From Zobellia amurskyensis (GTDB lineage Bacteria; Bacteroidota; Bacteroidia; Flavobacteriales; Flavobacteriaceae), in NCBI RefSeq assembly GCF_009725985.1, contig NZ_RCNR01000002.1:124001-188000 (forward strand): a stretch of 64,000 nucleotides of DNA, given 5' to 3'. A program made the translations under genes and the position numbers. Under the pieces are notes generated by a model that did no database searches, was not told the DNA's origin, and saw nothing but the letters and a program-made list of their open reading frames with translations. Positions 54,726 to 62,824 of the stretch are shown piece after piece. Within the stretch, counting starts at the first letter, position 1, and every line of letters starts with the position of its first letter.

Positions 54726-55733
54726 TTAAATAACTTGAAATCCGTGTGCATATGGATCATCGTCATCAATGGTGATGGTATTTTGTCCATAGACCCTAGC
54801 CCAGCCTTGAATACTTGGGATAATTGCTTTCTTGTCTCCTAAAACGGTCTCCTCTTCTACCCTGCCAATAAATTTGGAACCTATAAAACTCTCATGAACG
54901 AACTCTTCCCCTACTTTTAATTTTCCTTTAGCATACCACTGTGCCATTCGCGCAGACGTTCCTGTACCACAGGGAGACCGATCAATTGCCTTATCGCCAT
55001 AAAAGACAGCATTTCTTGCGGTAGCATCTGGGGAAATGGTTTCACCCGTCCACAAAATATGACTTACCCCTTTAATGGTTTCATCTTCCGGATGAACAAA
55101 CTGATCAAGATATTTTGAATTGATTCCATCTCGAATTTCTTGACTCAGCTGTATTAATTTACTCGCTGTAAAATCCTGGATGCCCGAAAAATTCTCTTGA
55201 GGGTCTATTATGGCATAGAAATTTCCACCATAGGACACATCAAAAACTAATTCTCCCAAAATGGGACTTTCAATGGTCAAATCGGTCGCGGCTAAGTACG
55301 ATTTCACATTCGTTAACTTTACCCAATCTACCTTTTTCCCAGTTTGTTGATAATCTATCTTTACCAAACCAGCGGGTGTTTCCATTCGTATTTTCCCCAA
55401 AGTTTTTGGTTGAAGCAAACCTTCTTCAACACCTATGGTTATAGCACCAATAGTACCATGACCGCACATGGGCAAACAACCGCTTGTTTCTATAAAAAGG
55501 ATGCCAAAATCATTTTCGGGATGTGATGGAGGATAAAAAATACTACCGCTCATCATGTCATGACCCCGAGGCTCGAACATCAATCCCTTACGAATCCAAT
55601 CATATTCCCTTAGAAAATGCTGACGCTTTTCACTCATTGAAAAACCATCAAGCTCAGGTCCGCCTTCAGCGACCACCCTAACCGGATTTCCACAGGTATG
55701 TGCATCGATACACCTAAAAATACTCGCTGCCAT
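54726..55733 (-). CDS. 4-Hydroxyproline 2-epimerase (proline racemase family)
   Basis: A 335-residue enzyme. Both catalytic cysteines are present: Cys90 in LPMCGHGT and Cys255 in SPCGTGTS. Two Cys means a two-base racemase or epimerase, not the dehydratase branch that has Thr in place of the second Cys. It turns trans-4-hydroxy-L-proline into cis-4-hydroxy-D-proline, the first step of the pathway (LhpA-like). Neighbouring oxidase, deaminase and dehydrogenase genes support this over proline racemase. Confidence 0.9.
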   Translation of the reverse strand: MAASIFRCIDAHTCGNPVRVVAEGGPELDGFSMSEKRQHFLREYDWIRKGLMFEPRGHDMMSGSIFYPPSHPENDFGILFIETSGCLPMCGHGTIGAITIGVEEGLLQPKTLGKIRMETPAGLVKIDYQQTGKKVDWVKLTNVKSYLAATDLTIESPILGELVFDVSYGGNFYAIIDPQENFSGIQDFTASKLIQLSQEIRDGINSKYLDQFVHPEDETIKGVSHILWTGETISPDATARNAVFYGDKAIDRSPCGTGTSARMAQWYAKGKLKVGEEFVHESFIGSKFIGRVEEETVLGDKKAIIPSIQGWARVYGQNTITIDDDDPYAHGFQVI

Positions 55734-55763
55734 AACTCAATTATTATTTACACGACCTGAGTT

Positions 55764-57350
55764 CTACTCTAATTTTTTATTGGTATGCTCACTATCTACA
55801 ATTCGCATAATAGAAAGAGGATTTCCATCTTGTAATGCCTCCGGCAATTCTTCTTGAGGCCAATTCTGAAAAGATACTGGCCTTACCCAACGCTTTACCG
55901 CAGAAACACCAACAGACGTAAACCGGCTATCGGTACTAGCAGGAAATGGTCCGCCATGTTGCATAGAAGGACAAACTTCCACTCCTGTTGGAACCCCGTT
56001 AAATATCAGCCTTCCTACTCTTCCTTGCAAAGCATCAACTACTGACCTGTATGTTTTCAACTCATCAGGATTACCTAAAATAGTACCCGTTAACTGACCT
56101 TCCAAACAGTTTAATACTTCTGTCAATTCTTTTGCATCGGCACACCTAACTACAATAGAAAATGGTCCAAACACTTCTTGATGTAACTTAGGGTTCTTTA
56201 AAAAATTGGCACCGTTAACCGTTAAAACCTTCTGTTGTGCATGGTTGGGCGCTACAGATTTTTTATACTCGGCAACCACATCAGCGCCACCTTGATTGGA
56301 AAGTTCGTTTTTCCCTTTTTCATAATTGTTATGAATGTTAGGATGCAACATACATGTGGGTTCCAATTTATCTATTTCATCACCCAATGCGTTGGTAAAA
56401 GCATCAAGTGATGTGCTTTTTATACCAAGTATCAATCCAGGGTTTGTACAAAACTGACCTGCTCCTAACATAACGGAACCTGCATATTGTTTGGCCCAAT
56501 CCAATCCCTTCTCACGCAAAGCCGATGGCAAAACCACAACAGGGTTTATACTACCCATCTCCGCAAAAACAGGAATAGGCTCTTTACGTTCGTTCGCCAA
56601 TTTATAAAGTGCTGTACCACCTTTGATGCTGCCTGTAAAACCTACACCTTTAATCTTTGGATGAAGCACTAATTGTTGACCGACTTCAATTCCGCTACTA
56701 TTTAAATTGGAGAAAACACCATCAGGCATATTCGTGCGTTCCGCTGCTTTTATAACCGCAGAGGAAACCATTTCCCCAGTACCTGCATGCATAGGATGAC
56801 TCTTTACGATTACAGGACAACCCGAAGCTAAAGCACTAGCAGTATCTCCGCCAGCTGTAGAAAATGCAAACGGAAAGTTACTAGAACCAAAAACAGCGAT
56901 AGGCCCAATAGGAAGCAACATTTTACGTAAATCTATTTTAGGCAATGGTTTTCTATCCGGCTGTGCCGTATCAATAGTAGCCTCTACCCATGAGCCTTCT
57001 TTTAGCAACTGGGCAAATGCTCTTAACTGCCCCATCGTGCGACCACGCTCTCCGATAGCTCTGCCTTCGGGAAGCCCTGATTCTTTACAATAAGCTTGAA
57101 TTAATTCATCACCCAAAGCCTCTATCTCTTCTGCTATTGCCTCTAAAAAAGTGGCTTTTTTGGCTCCTGAAAAGTTTTTATAGCTCTGAAAAGCATCTTG
57201 CGCCTTATCTACCGCCTCTCCTATTTCTTCTTTTGTGGCTTCATAAAAAGTCCACTCCGTATCTAGATTAAGTTTTGGGTCAAAGGTTTTATATGTATTG
57301 CTTCCATTAGATGAAAGTTTATTTCCTATATAGTTTTTTCCTGTAATCAT
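55764..57350 (-). CDS. Alpha-ketoglutarate semialdehyde dehydrogenase
   Basis: A 528-residue aldehyde dehydrogenase. Asn158 (SSNFPFA), Glu264 (EMGSINP) and the catalytic Cys301 (GQFCTNPG) are present. This long, two-part branch of the family oxidises 2,5-dioxopentanoate to 2-oxoglutarate in hydroxyproline and sugar-acid catabolism. It is 30 nt above the epimerase in transcription order. Confidence 0.88.
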   Translation of the reverse strand: MITGKNYIGNKLSSNGSNTYKTFDPKLNLDTEWTFYEATKEEIGEAVDKAQDAFQSYKNFSGAKKATFLEAIAEEIEALGDELIQAYCKESGLPEGRAIGERGRTMGQLRAFAQLLKEGSWVEATIDTAQPDRKPLPKIDLRKMLLPIGPIAVFGSSNFPFAFSTAGGDTASALASGCPVIVKSHPMHAGTGEMVSSAVIKAAERTNMPDGVFSNLNSSGIEVGQQLVLHPKIKGVGFTGSIKGGTALYKLANERKEPIPVFAEMGSINPVVVLPSALREKGLDWAKQYAGSVMLGAGQFCTNPGLILGIKSTSLDAFTNALGDEIDKLEPTCMLHPNIHNNYEKGKNELSNQGGADVVAEYKKSVAPNHAQQKVLTVNGANFLKNPKLHQEVFGPFSIVVRCADAKELTEVLNCLEGQLTGTILGNPDELKTYRSVVDALQGRVGRLIFNGVPTGVEVCPSMQHGGPFPASTDSRFTSVGVSAVKRWVRPVSFQNWPQEELPEALQDGNPLSIMRIVDSEHTNKKLE

Positions 57351-57420
57351 AGTATCTTTTTTGAGGTCTTAACAATTGCCCTGAAACTACTATATTTGAG
57401 TTTAAGCACCAAGAATTTGT

Positions 57421-57435
57421 ACAAAAGACTTTTGT
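57421..57435. repeat. Short palindrome between the deaminase and dehydrogenase genes
   Basis: ACAAAAG-A-CTTTTGT forms an odd perfect palindrome, overlapping TTTGTACAAA (57417-57426), in the 163-nt gap. Function unknown. Confidence 0.3.
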
Positions 57436-57513
57436 TAATCAAAACCACTGTAAAACATAGACATAAATAATATCCATTAAAGTATTTCAGCCCTAATTTC
57501 AATTAATTTGCTG

Positions 57514-58452
57514 CTAAACCAATTCCTTATTTACAACAGTCAGGTTTTTATAATCAGGTAATTGAGGTCTACTTTTTAAACCATCATTTATCACTTTTAA
57601 AACCCTTTCACGTTCTTCGCCCTGTAAAGGAAGCCTTGGTTTTCTTACGGTTTCCGTACCAATACGCGTAGCAACTTCTGCCAACTTAATATTCTGGACC
57701 AATTGTGGACTAATATCCAACTCCAATAACGGCAAGAACCATCTGTAAATTTCCGTAGCTTCTTTAGCATAACCAGCTTTTGCCAATTCATAAATAGCAA
57801 CTGTTTCGGCAGGAAAAGCACATACCAGGCCTGCAACCCAACCATCAGCACCTATAAGAAGACTTTCAAGCGCTAAAGGATCTACACCTGTTAAAATACT
57901 AAGGTCCGAACCGAATGCATTACGCAACCGCCCAATATTAATAATATCTCTAGTGGACTCTTTTACCGCTGTTATATTCTTTAATTCAAGAAGTTCTTTG
58001 AACATGCTTACCGTTACTTCAATTTTGTAATCTACAGGATTGTTATAGATCATTATAGGAAGTTCTGTACTACTGGCAATATCTTTAAAGAATGTTACCG
58101 TTTCATGATCGGTAGATTTATAGCGCATGGGAGGAAGAATCATAAGTCCGTCCGCACCACTCTCTTCTGCATCTTTAACTGCTTGTAGCGCCACTGTTGT
58201 AGCTTGCTCGGCAATGGTCATAATAACCGGAATCTTGCCATCTACAATATTTATCGTTTCTTTTATTAATATCTTTTTCTCTTCTGCGGTCAATGTGCTA
58301 GCCTCGCCAAGTGATCCGCCCAAGACAATACCGTGAACTCCGGCTTTTACTTGAGCCTCTATATTTGTACGGAACATCTTTAGATCAAGCGTATCGTCCG
58401 AATTAAATTTTGTAGTAACCGCGGGCATAACGCCTTTCCATTCAAATTTCAT
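57514..58452 (-). CDS. DapA-family pyrroline-4-hydroxy-2-carboxylate deaminase
   Basis: A 312-residue class I aldolase fold of the dihydrodipicolinate synthase family. The Schiff-base lysine is Lys164 (AVKEST) and the Tyr is in MIYNNP (Tyr136). In hydroxyproline clusters this family member deaminates the cyclic imine to 2,5-dioxopentanoate. Dihydrodipicolinate synthase or another DapA relative is possible in isolation, but the neighbours fix the likely role. First gene of the minus-strand operon. Confidence 0.85.
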   Translation of the reverse strand: MKFEWKGVMPAVTTKFNSDDTLDLKMFRTNIEAQVKAGVHGIVLGGSLGEASTLTAEEKKILIKETINIVDGKIPVIMTIAEQATTVALQAVKDAEESGADGLMILPPMRYKSTDHETVTFFKDIASSTELPIMIYNNPVDYKIEVTVSMFKELLELKNITAVKESTRDIINIGRLRNAFGSDLSILTGVDPLALESLLIGADGWVAGLVCAFPAETVAIYELAKAGYAKEATEIYRWFLPLLELDISPQLVQNIKLAEVATRIGTETVRKPRLPLQGEERERVLKVINDGLKSRPQLPDYKNLTVVNKELV

Positions 58453-58477
58453 TTGGTATATTTTATGTTTATCTAAG

Positions 58478-58485
58478 CAAAATTA
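58478..58485 (-). promoter_or_regulatory. -7 promoter element of the hydroxyproline operon
   Basis: Minus-strand TAATTTTG matches TAnnTTTG, 25 nt before the deaminase ATG at 58452. Confidence 0.45.
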
Positions 58486-58595
58486 AAAGAAGGTAAGTGA
58501 TAATAATTAGAACATCTTATCATAATTATGTACTATATTATCCAGTTAATACTTATTGTTACATTTACTAAGGCTAAATACGCATTATTTGTAGA

Positions 58596-59468
58596 ATGAA
58601 AGTTCATCCTTTTCAAATTCCAAAACGGCTACACCAAAATCTACTTGTGCAGGTAGATCGTGAGATGGTTTTCTATAATAAACTCCATCAACACGCAGAA
58701 ATTCAATTCACTCTAATAGTGAAGGGAAAGGGGAAATTAATTGTTGGTGATAGTGTTCACCCGTTTGAAGAAGGTAATTTTTTCGTCATCGGCCCTCATA
58801 GCCCCCATTTGTTTAAAAATGATAAAACTGATGAAATGGCACATAAGATTTCACTGTTCTTCACGGAAACTACTTTTGGGAAATCGTTTTTTAAATTACC
58901 TGATTTGGAAGAACTACAACCTCTTTTAGATATTTCAAAAGAGGGTTTTCAAGTTATAGAAAATACCGAAGCCATTAAGAAGACTATGATGCTACTTCCG
59001 GATTTAGAAAAACTTGATCGTTTTGTTTGTTTCTTCAGTCTATTAAAAAATCTTATTTATGCTGATAAAAAGACCTTGACGAACTTTATCTCCCCAAAAA
59101 AAATGGGTAGTTCACAGGGACAGCGAATGCAAACAATTTTTGACTATGTGGTGACACATTTTCAAAATGAAATTGACTTGAACACCATATCAGGAAAGGT
59201 TCATATGACGCCTAATGCCTTTTGCAAATTCTTTAAACAGCACACTAACAAAACTTTTTTTCAGTTTTTAATAGAGCTCCGTATAGAGCATGCCTGTCAA
59301 TTATTGAACCGGTCAGACGACCGGCTCTCTATTTTGGAAATCTCAGAACAATCTGGATTTTCATCGATCTCAAATTTTAATAGGCAGTTTAAAAAATTAA
59401 AAAAAGTAATCCCTTCTAGGTTTGCTGCTGAACAAAAGAGGAGAAAATCAATTCAAGATAGTATTTAG
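58596..59468 (+). CDS. AraC family transcriptional regulator
   Basis: A 290-residue protein with a cupin-like sensor domain (20-95, HAEIQFTLIVKGKGKLIVGD) and two C-terminal helix-turn-helix units (about 185-280; ISGKVHMTPNAFCKFFKQH and ILEISEQSGFSSISNFNRQFKK). Divergent from the hydroxyproline operon by 143 nt, so it is its probable regulator. The inducer would be hydroxyproline or a pathway intermediate by inference. Confidence 0.87.
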   Translation: MKVHPFQIPKRLHQNLLVQVDREMVFYNKLHQHAEIQFTLIVKGKGKLIVGDSVHPFEEGNFFVIGPHSPHLFKNDKTDEMAHKISLFFTETTFGKSFFKLPDLEELQPLLDISKEGFQVIENTEAIKKTMMLLPDLEKLDRFVCFFSLLKNLIYADKKTLTNFISPKKMGSSQGQRMQTIFDYVVTHFQNEIDLNTISGKVHMTPNAFCKFFKQHTNKTFFQFLIELRIEHACQLLNRSDDRLSILEISEQSGFSSISNFNRQFKKLKKVIPSRFAAEQKRRKSIQDSI

Positions 59469-60664
59469 TTATTGGTAACACCAAATTTATAGGTACAGTA
59501 TGACGTGTATGTTTCACCCGGCTCTAATCGCGTACTAGGAAACTCAGGGTGATTGGGTGAATCCGGAAAATGTTGTGTTTCCAAACAAAAAGAACCTCTA
59601 CGAACATAAGCCTTACCGCTTTTACCAATATCCGAACCATTTAAAAAGTTGCCGCCGTAAAACTGAACTCCAGGTTCAGATGTATACACCTCTAGGGTAC
59701 GACCACTGTTAGGTTCCACCACTCTGGCTGCAAACGTTAAGCCTTTACGGTTCTTTGGCACCTCATTAAGAACAAAATTATGGTCATAACCATTACCTAG
59801 TTTCAATTGCTCAAAATCTACTTCAATATCTTTTCCTATGGCTTTTGGATTTCTAAAGTCAAACGGAGTTCCTGCAACATCCTGCAATTCTCCTGTTGGA
59901 ATTAGGCCACTATCAACAGGTGTAAACTTATCTGCATTCAATAGTACCACATGATCATTAACCGTACCTTCTCCTTCTCCTTTTAAATTAAAGAAAGAGT
60001 GATTTGTAAGATTTAAATACGTTGGCTTATCCGTCTTTGCTTCGTAACTTATTTGTAATGCATTGTCATCTGTCAATATATAACTTACCCTAACCTCAAG
60101 ATTACCAGGGTAACCTTCCTCCATATCCGGTGACGTACGGCTAAAACTGATTGTATTATCGGTTTGCTCATCTACTTTCCACACTACACTTTCAAACCCA
60201 ACTAATCCTCCATGAAGATGGTTTTCATTATTGTTAATAGCCAAATCATACGTTTTATCATCTAGGGTAAATTTCCCTTTTGCGATACGATTTCCATATC
60301 TACCAATTACTGCACCATAGAAGTTTTTCTTTGCTCTGTAATCTTCCAAGTTATCAAAACCTAAAACCACATCTTTAAATTCACCGTCCCTGTCCGGAAC
60401 ATATAAAGAAACCAAACGTTGTCCGTAATTGGTGAAAGTTACCTCCATTCCATTGGCATTGGTTAAAACAAAGAACCTTACCGAATCTCCTTCAATAGTT
60501 GTGGTAAAATCATCGGGGTCAATATTCTTCTCATATTTTGATTTTGCTATGGGTGTCTCTGAAACGGATTCATTCATTTTTTCTTTTTTCATTTGGTTAC
60601 AAGAAAGGTTTATGGTACTAGCTAGGCCACAGGCAATTAACAGTTTTACAATTTTCATATTCAA
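59465..60664 (-). CDS. galM: Aldose 1-epimerase (mutarotase), probable lipoprotein
   Basis: A 399-residue protein with a lipobox-like LSC (Cys22), so probably lipidated and periplasmic-facing. The galactose mutarotase fold shows FYGAVIGRYGNRIAKGKF, NNNENHLHGG (His), LTNHSFFN (His) and a late Glu in CLETQHFPDSPNHPEFPS. It interconverts alpha and beta sugars. Its stop overlaps the last codons of the convergent AraC gene by four bases. An in-frame second ATG is at residue 3. Confidence 0.88.
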   Translation of the reverse strand: MNMKIVKLLIACGLASTINLSCNQMKKEKMNESVSETPIAKSKYEKNIDPDDFTTTIEGDSVRFFVLTNANGMEVTFTNYGQRLVSLYVPDRDGEFKDVVLGFDNLEDYRAKKNFYGAVIGRYGNRIAKGKFTLDDKTYDLAINNNENHLHGGLVGFESVVWKVDEQTDNTISFSRTSPDMEEGYPGNLEVRVSYILTDDNALQISYEAKTDKPTYLNLTNHSFFNLKGEGEGTVNDHVVLLNADKFTPVDSGLIPTGELQDVAGTPFDFRNPKAIGKDIEVDFEQLKLGNGYDHNFVLNEVPKNRKGLTFAARVVEPNSGRTLEVYTSEPGVQFYGGNFLNGSDIGKSGKAYVRRGSFCLETQHFPDSPNHPEFPSTRLEPGETYTSYCTYKFGVTNN

Positions 60665-60751
60665 AATGGTTGTTGGTATTTGATAAAACCAAAAGCAAGT
60701 TAACTAAAAAAGTAATGAATCATCATACATAATTATTACTTGGCCATCAGA

Positions 60752-60779
60752 TTTGTTCTAATAGTTTTCGTTAATTTTG
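60752..60779 (+). promoter_or_regulatory. Promoter of the M28 peptidase gene
   Basis: TTTG (60752-60755), 16 nt, TAATTTTG (60772-60779) fits a -33/-7 arrangement, 29 nt before the ATG at 60809. Confidence 0.5.
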
Positions 60780-60808
60780 GAAACTTTTGAAAGCATAACT
60801 CATACGAC

Positions 60809-62377
60809 ATGAAAAAACTCATTATTCTTGCCATAGGATTGGCTATGTCCTGCAATTCATCACAAACAACCGTTTCCGATGGAGATAAAAATGCAGTTTC
60901 CAAATCTACCAATACTCCAGAAACTTTTGCAGAGACCATCACTGAAAGTGAACTAAAAGAGTACCTGTATACATACGCCTCAGATGAATTTGAAGGAAGA
61001 GAGACCGGTAAACCGGGCCAAAAGAAGGCCGTGGAATACTTAAAGGCCCAATATGAAAAAATGGGGATTCCTGCCGCACAAAAAAACGGGGATTATTTTC
61101 AAAAAGTACCACTTCAGGTGAGTCAATTACCTGTAGGCTCCCTTATTGTTGATGGCAAGGTTTATCCATTGGGAGATGATTTCTTGACCTTTTCCAAAGC
61201 ACAAGGAACGTTTGATAATATCGTGTATGTTGGCTACGGTATTGAGGATGACAATTATTCTGACTATAAAAACATAGACGTAAAAGGTAAAGTAGTCTTG
61301 GTTAAATCAGGAGAACCTGTAATGACCAATGGAAACTATCTATTATCTGGGTCCTCAGAAAAATCTATTTGGAGCAATATGTCCGAATCTTTAGGTAAAC
61401 GTCTAGAGCTAGCGACATCTAAAGGAGCTAAGGGCATTCTTTATTATGATGAATCTAATTTTTCCCGCTTTAAAAGTAGATTTTCATGGATGAAGTCTAA
61501 CGATAGCGGTAGAATGGAAGTAGCTAAGGATGATTCGGACGGATTCTTCAACTTCTTGATCAATGCTAAACTGGCCAAAGCTCTTTTGCCAAGCATTTTA
61601 TCGGATAACAAACCAAAGAAAATATCTAAAAAAATAGTTGTTGATGTTGAGAGTAAAAATGACGACATTGAGTCTGAAAATGTAGTTGCCGTATTAAAAG
61701 GTTCTGAAAAGCCTAACGAATATTTGGTTATTTCATCTCACCTAGACCATATTGGTGTTACCGCTGATGGTGAAATTAATAATGGCGCAGACGACGATGG
61801 TTCAGGTACCGTAGCCCTTTTAGAAATTGCACAAGCATTTAAAAAAGCTGCCGATGCGGGTCAAGGACCAAAGAGGTCTATTGTTTTTCTGCATGTAACC
61901 GGTGAAGAAAAAGGATTGCTAGGTTCTCAATACTACGCAGATGTTGATCCAATTTTCCCTTTAGAAAACACAGTTGCCAATCTTAATATAGATATGATAG
62001 GCCGTATAGATCCTAAACGTGTGGGTGAGCGCAACTATATTTACTTAATTGGTTCAGACAAGTTAAGTACCGAACTTCACGAGCTTTCTGAAGAGGTTAA
62101 TGAAAAATACACTAACATAGATTTGGATTACACCTACAATGATGAAAACGACCCTAATCGTTTTTATTACAGAAGTGACCACTACAACTTTGCAAAGAAC
62201 AATATTCCGATTATCTTTTACTTTAATGGTACGCATGATGATTACCACAGACCAGGAGATACACCGGACAAAATCAACTACGACCTTCTTGAAAATCGTA
62301 CGCGTTTAGTCTTTTATACGGCTTGGGAAGTTGCCAACCGTAAAGACCGCATAATAGTGGACAAAGCCACTAAATAA
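60809..62377 (+). CDS. M28 family zinc peptidase lipoprotein with PA domain
   Basis: A 522-residue peptidase. A lipobox MSC places the lipid anchor at Cys15. The middle has a protease-associated insert (about 105-260). The zinc site is read from SSHLDHIG, NNGADDDGSG, TGEEKGLLGS and NIDMIGR, with a late SDHYNF. The family comprises aminopeptidases; specificity is unknown. A terminator follows at once. Confidence 0.88.
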   Translation: MKKLIILAIGLAMSCNSSQTTVSDGDKNAVSKSTNTPETFAETITESELKEYLYTYASDEFEGRETGKPGQKKAVEYLKAQYEKMGIPAAQKNGDYFQKVPLQVSQLPVGSLIVDGKVYPLGDDFLTFSKAQGTFDNIVYVGYGIEDDNYSDYKNIDVKGKVVLVKSGEPVMTNGNYLLSGSSEKSIWSNMSESLGKRLELATSKGAKGILYYDESNFSRFKSRFSWMKSNDSGRMEVAKDDSDGFFNFLINAKLAKALLPSILSDNKPKKISKKIVVDVESKNDDIESENVVAVLKGSEKPNEYLVISSHLDHIGVTADGEINNGADDDGSGTVALLEIAQAFKKAADAGQGPKRSIVFLHVTGEEKGLLGSQYYADVDPIFPLENTVANLNIDMIGRIDPKRVGERNYIYLIGSDKLSTELHELSEEVNEKYTNIDLDYTYNDENDPNRFYYRSDHYNFAKNNIPIIFYFNGTHDDYHRPGDTPDKINYDLLENRTRLVFYTAWEVANRKDRIIVDKATK

Positions 62378-62400
62378 GCCTTTAAATACACTTTTTAAGG

Positions 62401-62428
62401 AAACCTGCTCTAAACGGCAGGTTTTTTT
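62401..62428 (+). terminator. Intrinsic terminator after the M28 gene
   Basis: AAACCTGC pairs with GCAGGTTT and is followed by a T-run. Confidence 0.8.
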
Positions 62429-62458
62429 ATGCTTTATTTTAGGAAATTCTATAAAACC

Positions 62459-62492
62459 AAAAAAGCCCTGTCAATTAAGACAAGGCTTTTTA
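62459..62492 (-). terminator. Intrinsic terminator after tRNA-His
   Basis: AAAAAGCC and GGCTTTTT flank TGTC/GACA; the one imperfection becomes a G-U pair on the minus strand, so it ends minus-strand transcripts. Confidence 0.7.
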
Positions 62493-62498
62493 TTTCGG

Positions 62499-62573
62499 GG
62501 TGGAAGACCGGTTTCGAACCGGCGACCTCTTGAACCACAATCAAGCGCTCTAACCAGCTGAGCTACAACCACC
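62499..62573 (-). tRNA. tRNA-His (GTG)
   Basis: Minus strand. G-1 and C73 are present, the identity marks of tRNA-His. D arm GCTC-GAGC, anticodon arm CTTGA-TTGTGGT-TCAAG with anticodon GTG, T arm GCCGG-TTCGAAA-CCGGT. CCA is not encoded. The acceptor stem GTGGTTG/CTTCCAC has two adjacent U-U mismatches at pairs 5:68 and 6:67, which is unusual. Confidence 0.93.
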
Positions 62574-62737
62574 ATTTGTAAGCGGTGGCAAAGATACTTT
62601 TTTTCATGTAATCTTTCAAAATAAAAACTCTGTTATTTTTACAATACTTTCTTATTCCTCTCTATTGCAACTACATAATGAATGAACTAAAATGAATAAA
62701 ACCTGAAAATCATCGATAAAATGCAAGGTACATACGT

Positions 62738-62804
62738 TAAAACACACAATTTCTTTGCTTTCACAACAATTATTAGAGATATCTACATCATATAAATACA
62801 TTAG
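62738..62804 (+). promoter_or_regulatory. Site C: LytTR-like element upstream of the TPR gene
   Basis: TTTCACAACA (62759-62768) recurs here, in the same orientation to the gene as in sites A and B. The -7-like box TACATTAG (62797-62804; 7/8) follows 28 nt later, as in sites A and B. The distal copy (62738-62748) is weak. By base composition about 0.2 extra chance copies of this 10-mer are expected in the window, so the spacing carries most weight. Confidence 0.45.
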
Positions 62805-62824
62805 ACGAATAATTAATTTTGAAA

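Noticed and set aside
57417-57435. Palindromes between deaminase and dehydrogenase as an AraC site
   Set aside because: AraC-family regulators bind direct repeats, and these short palindromes are A/T-rich and may be chance; kept only as a low-confidence repeat.
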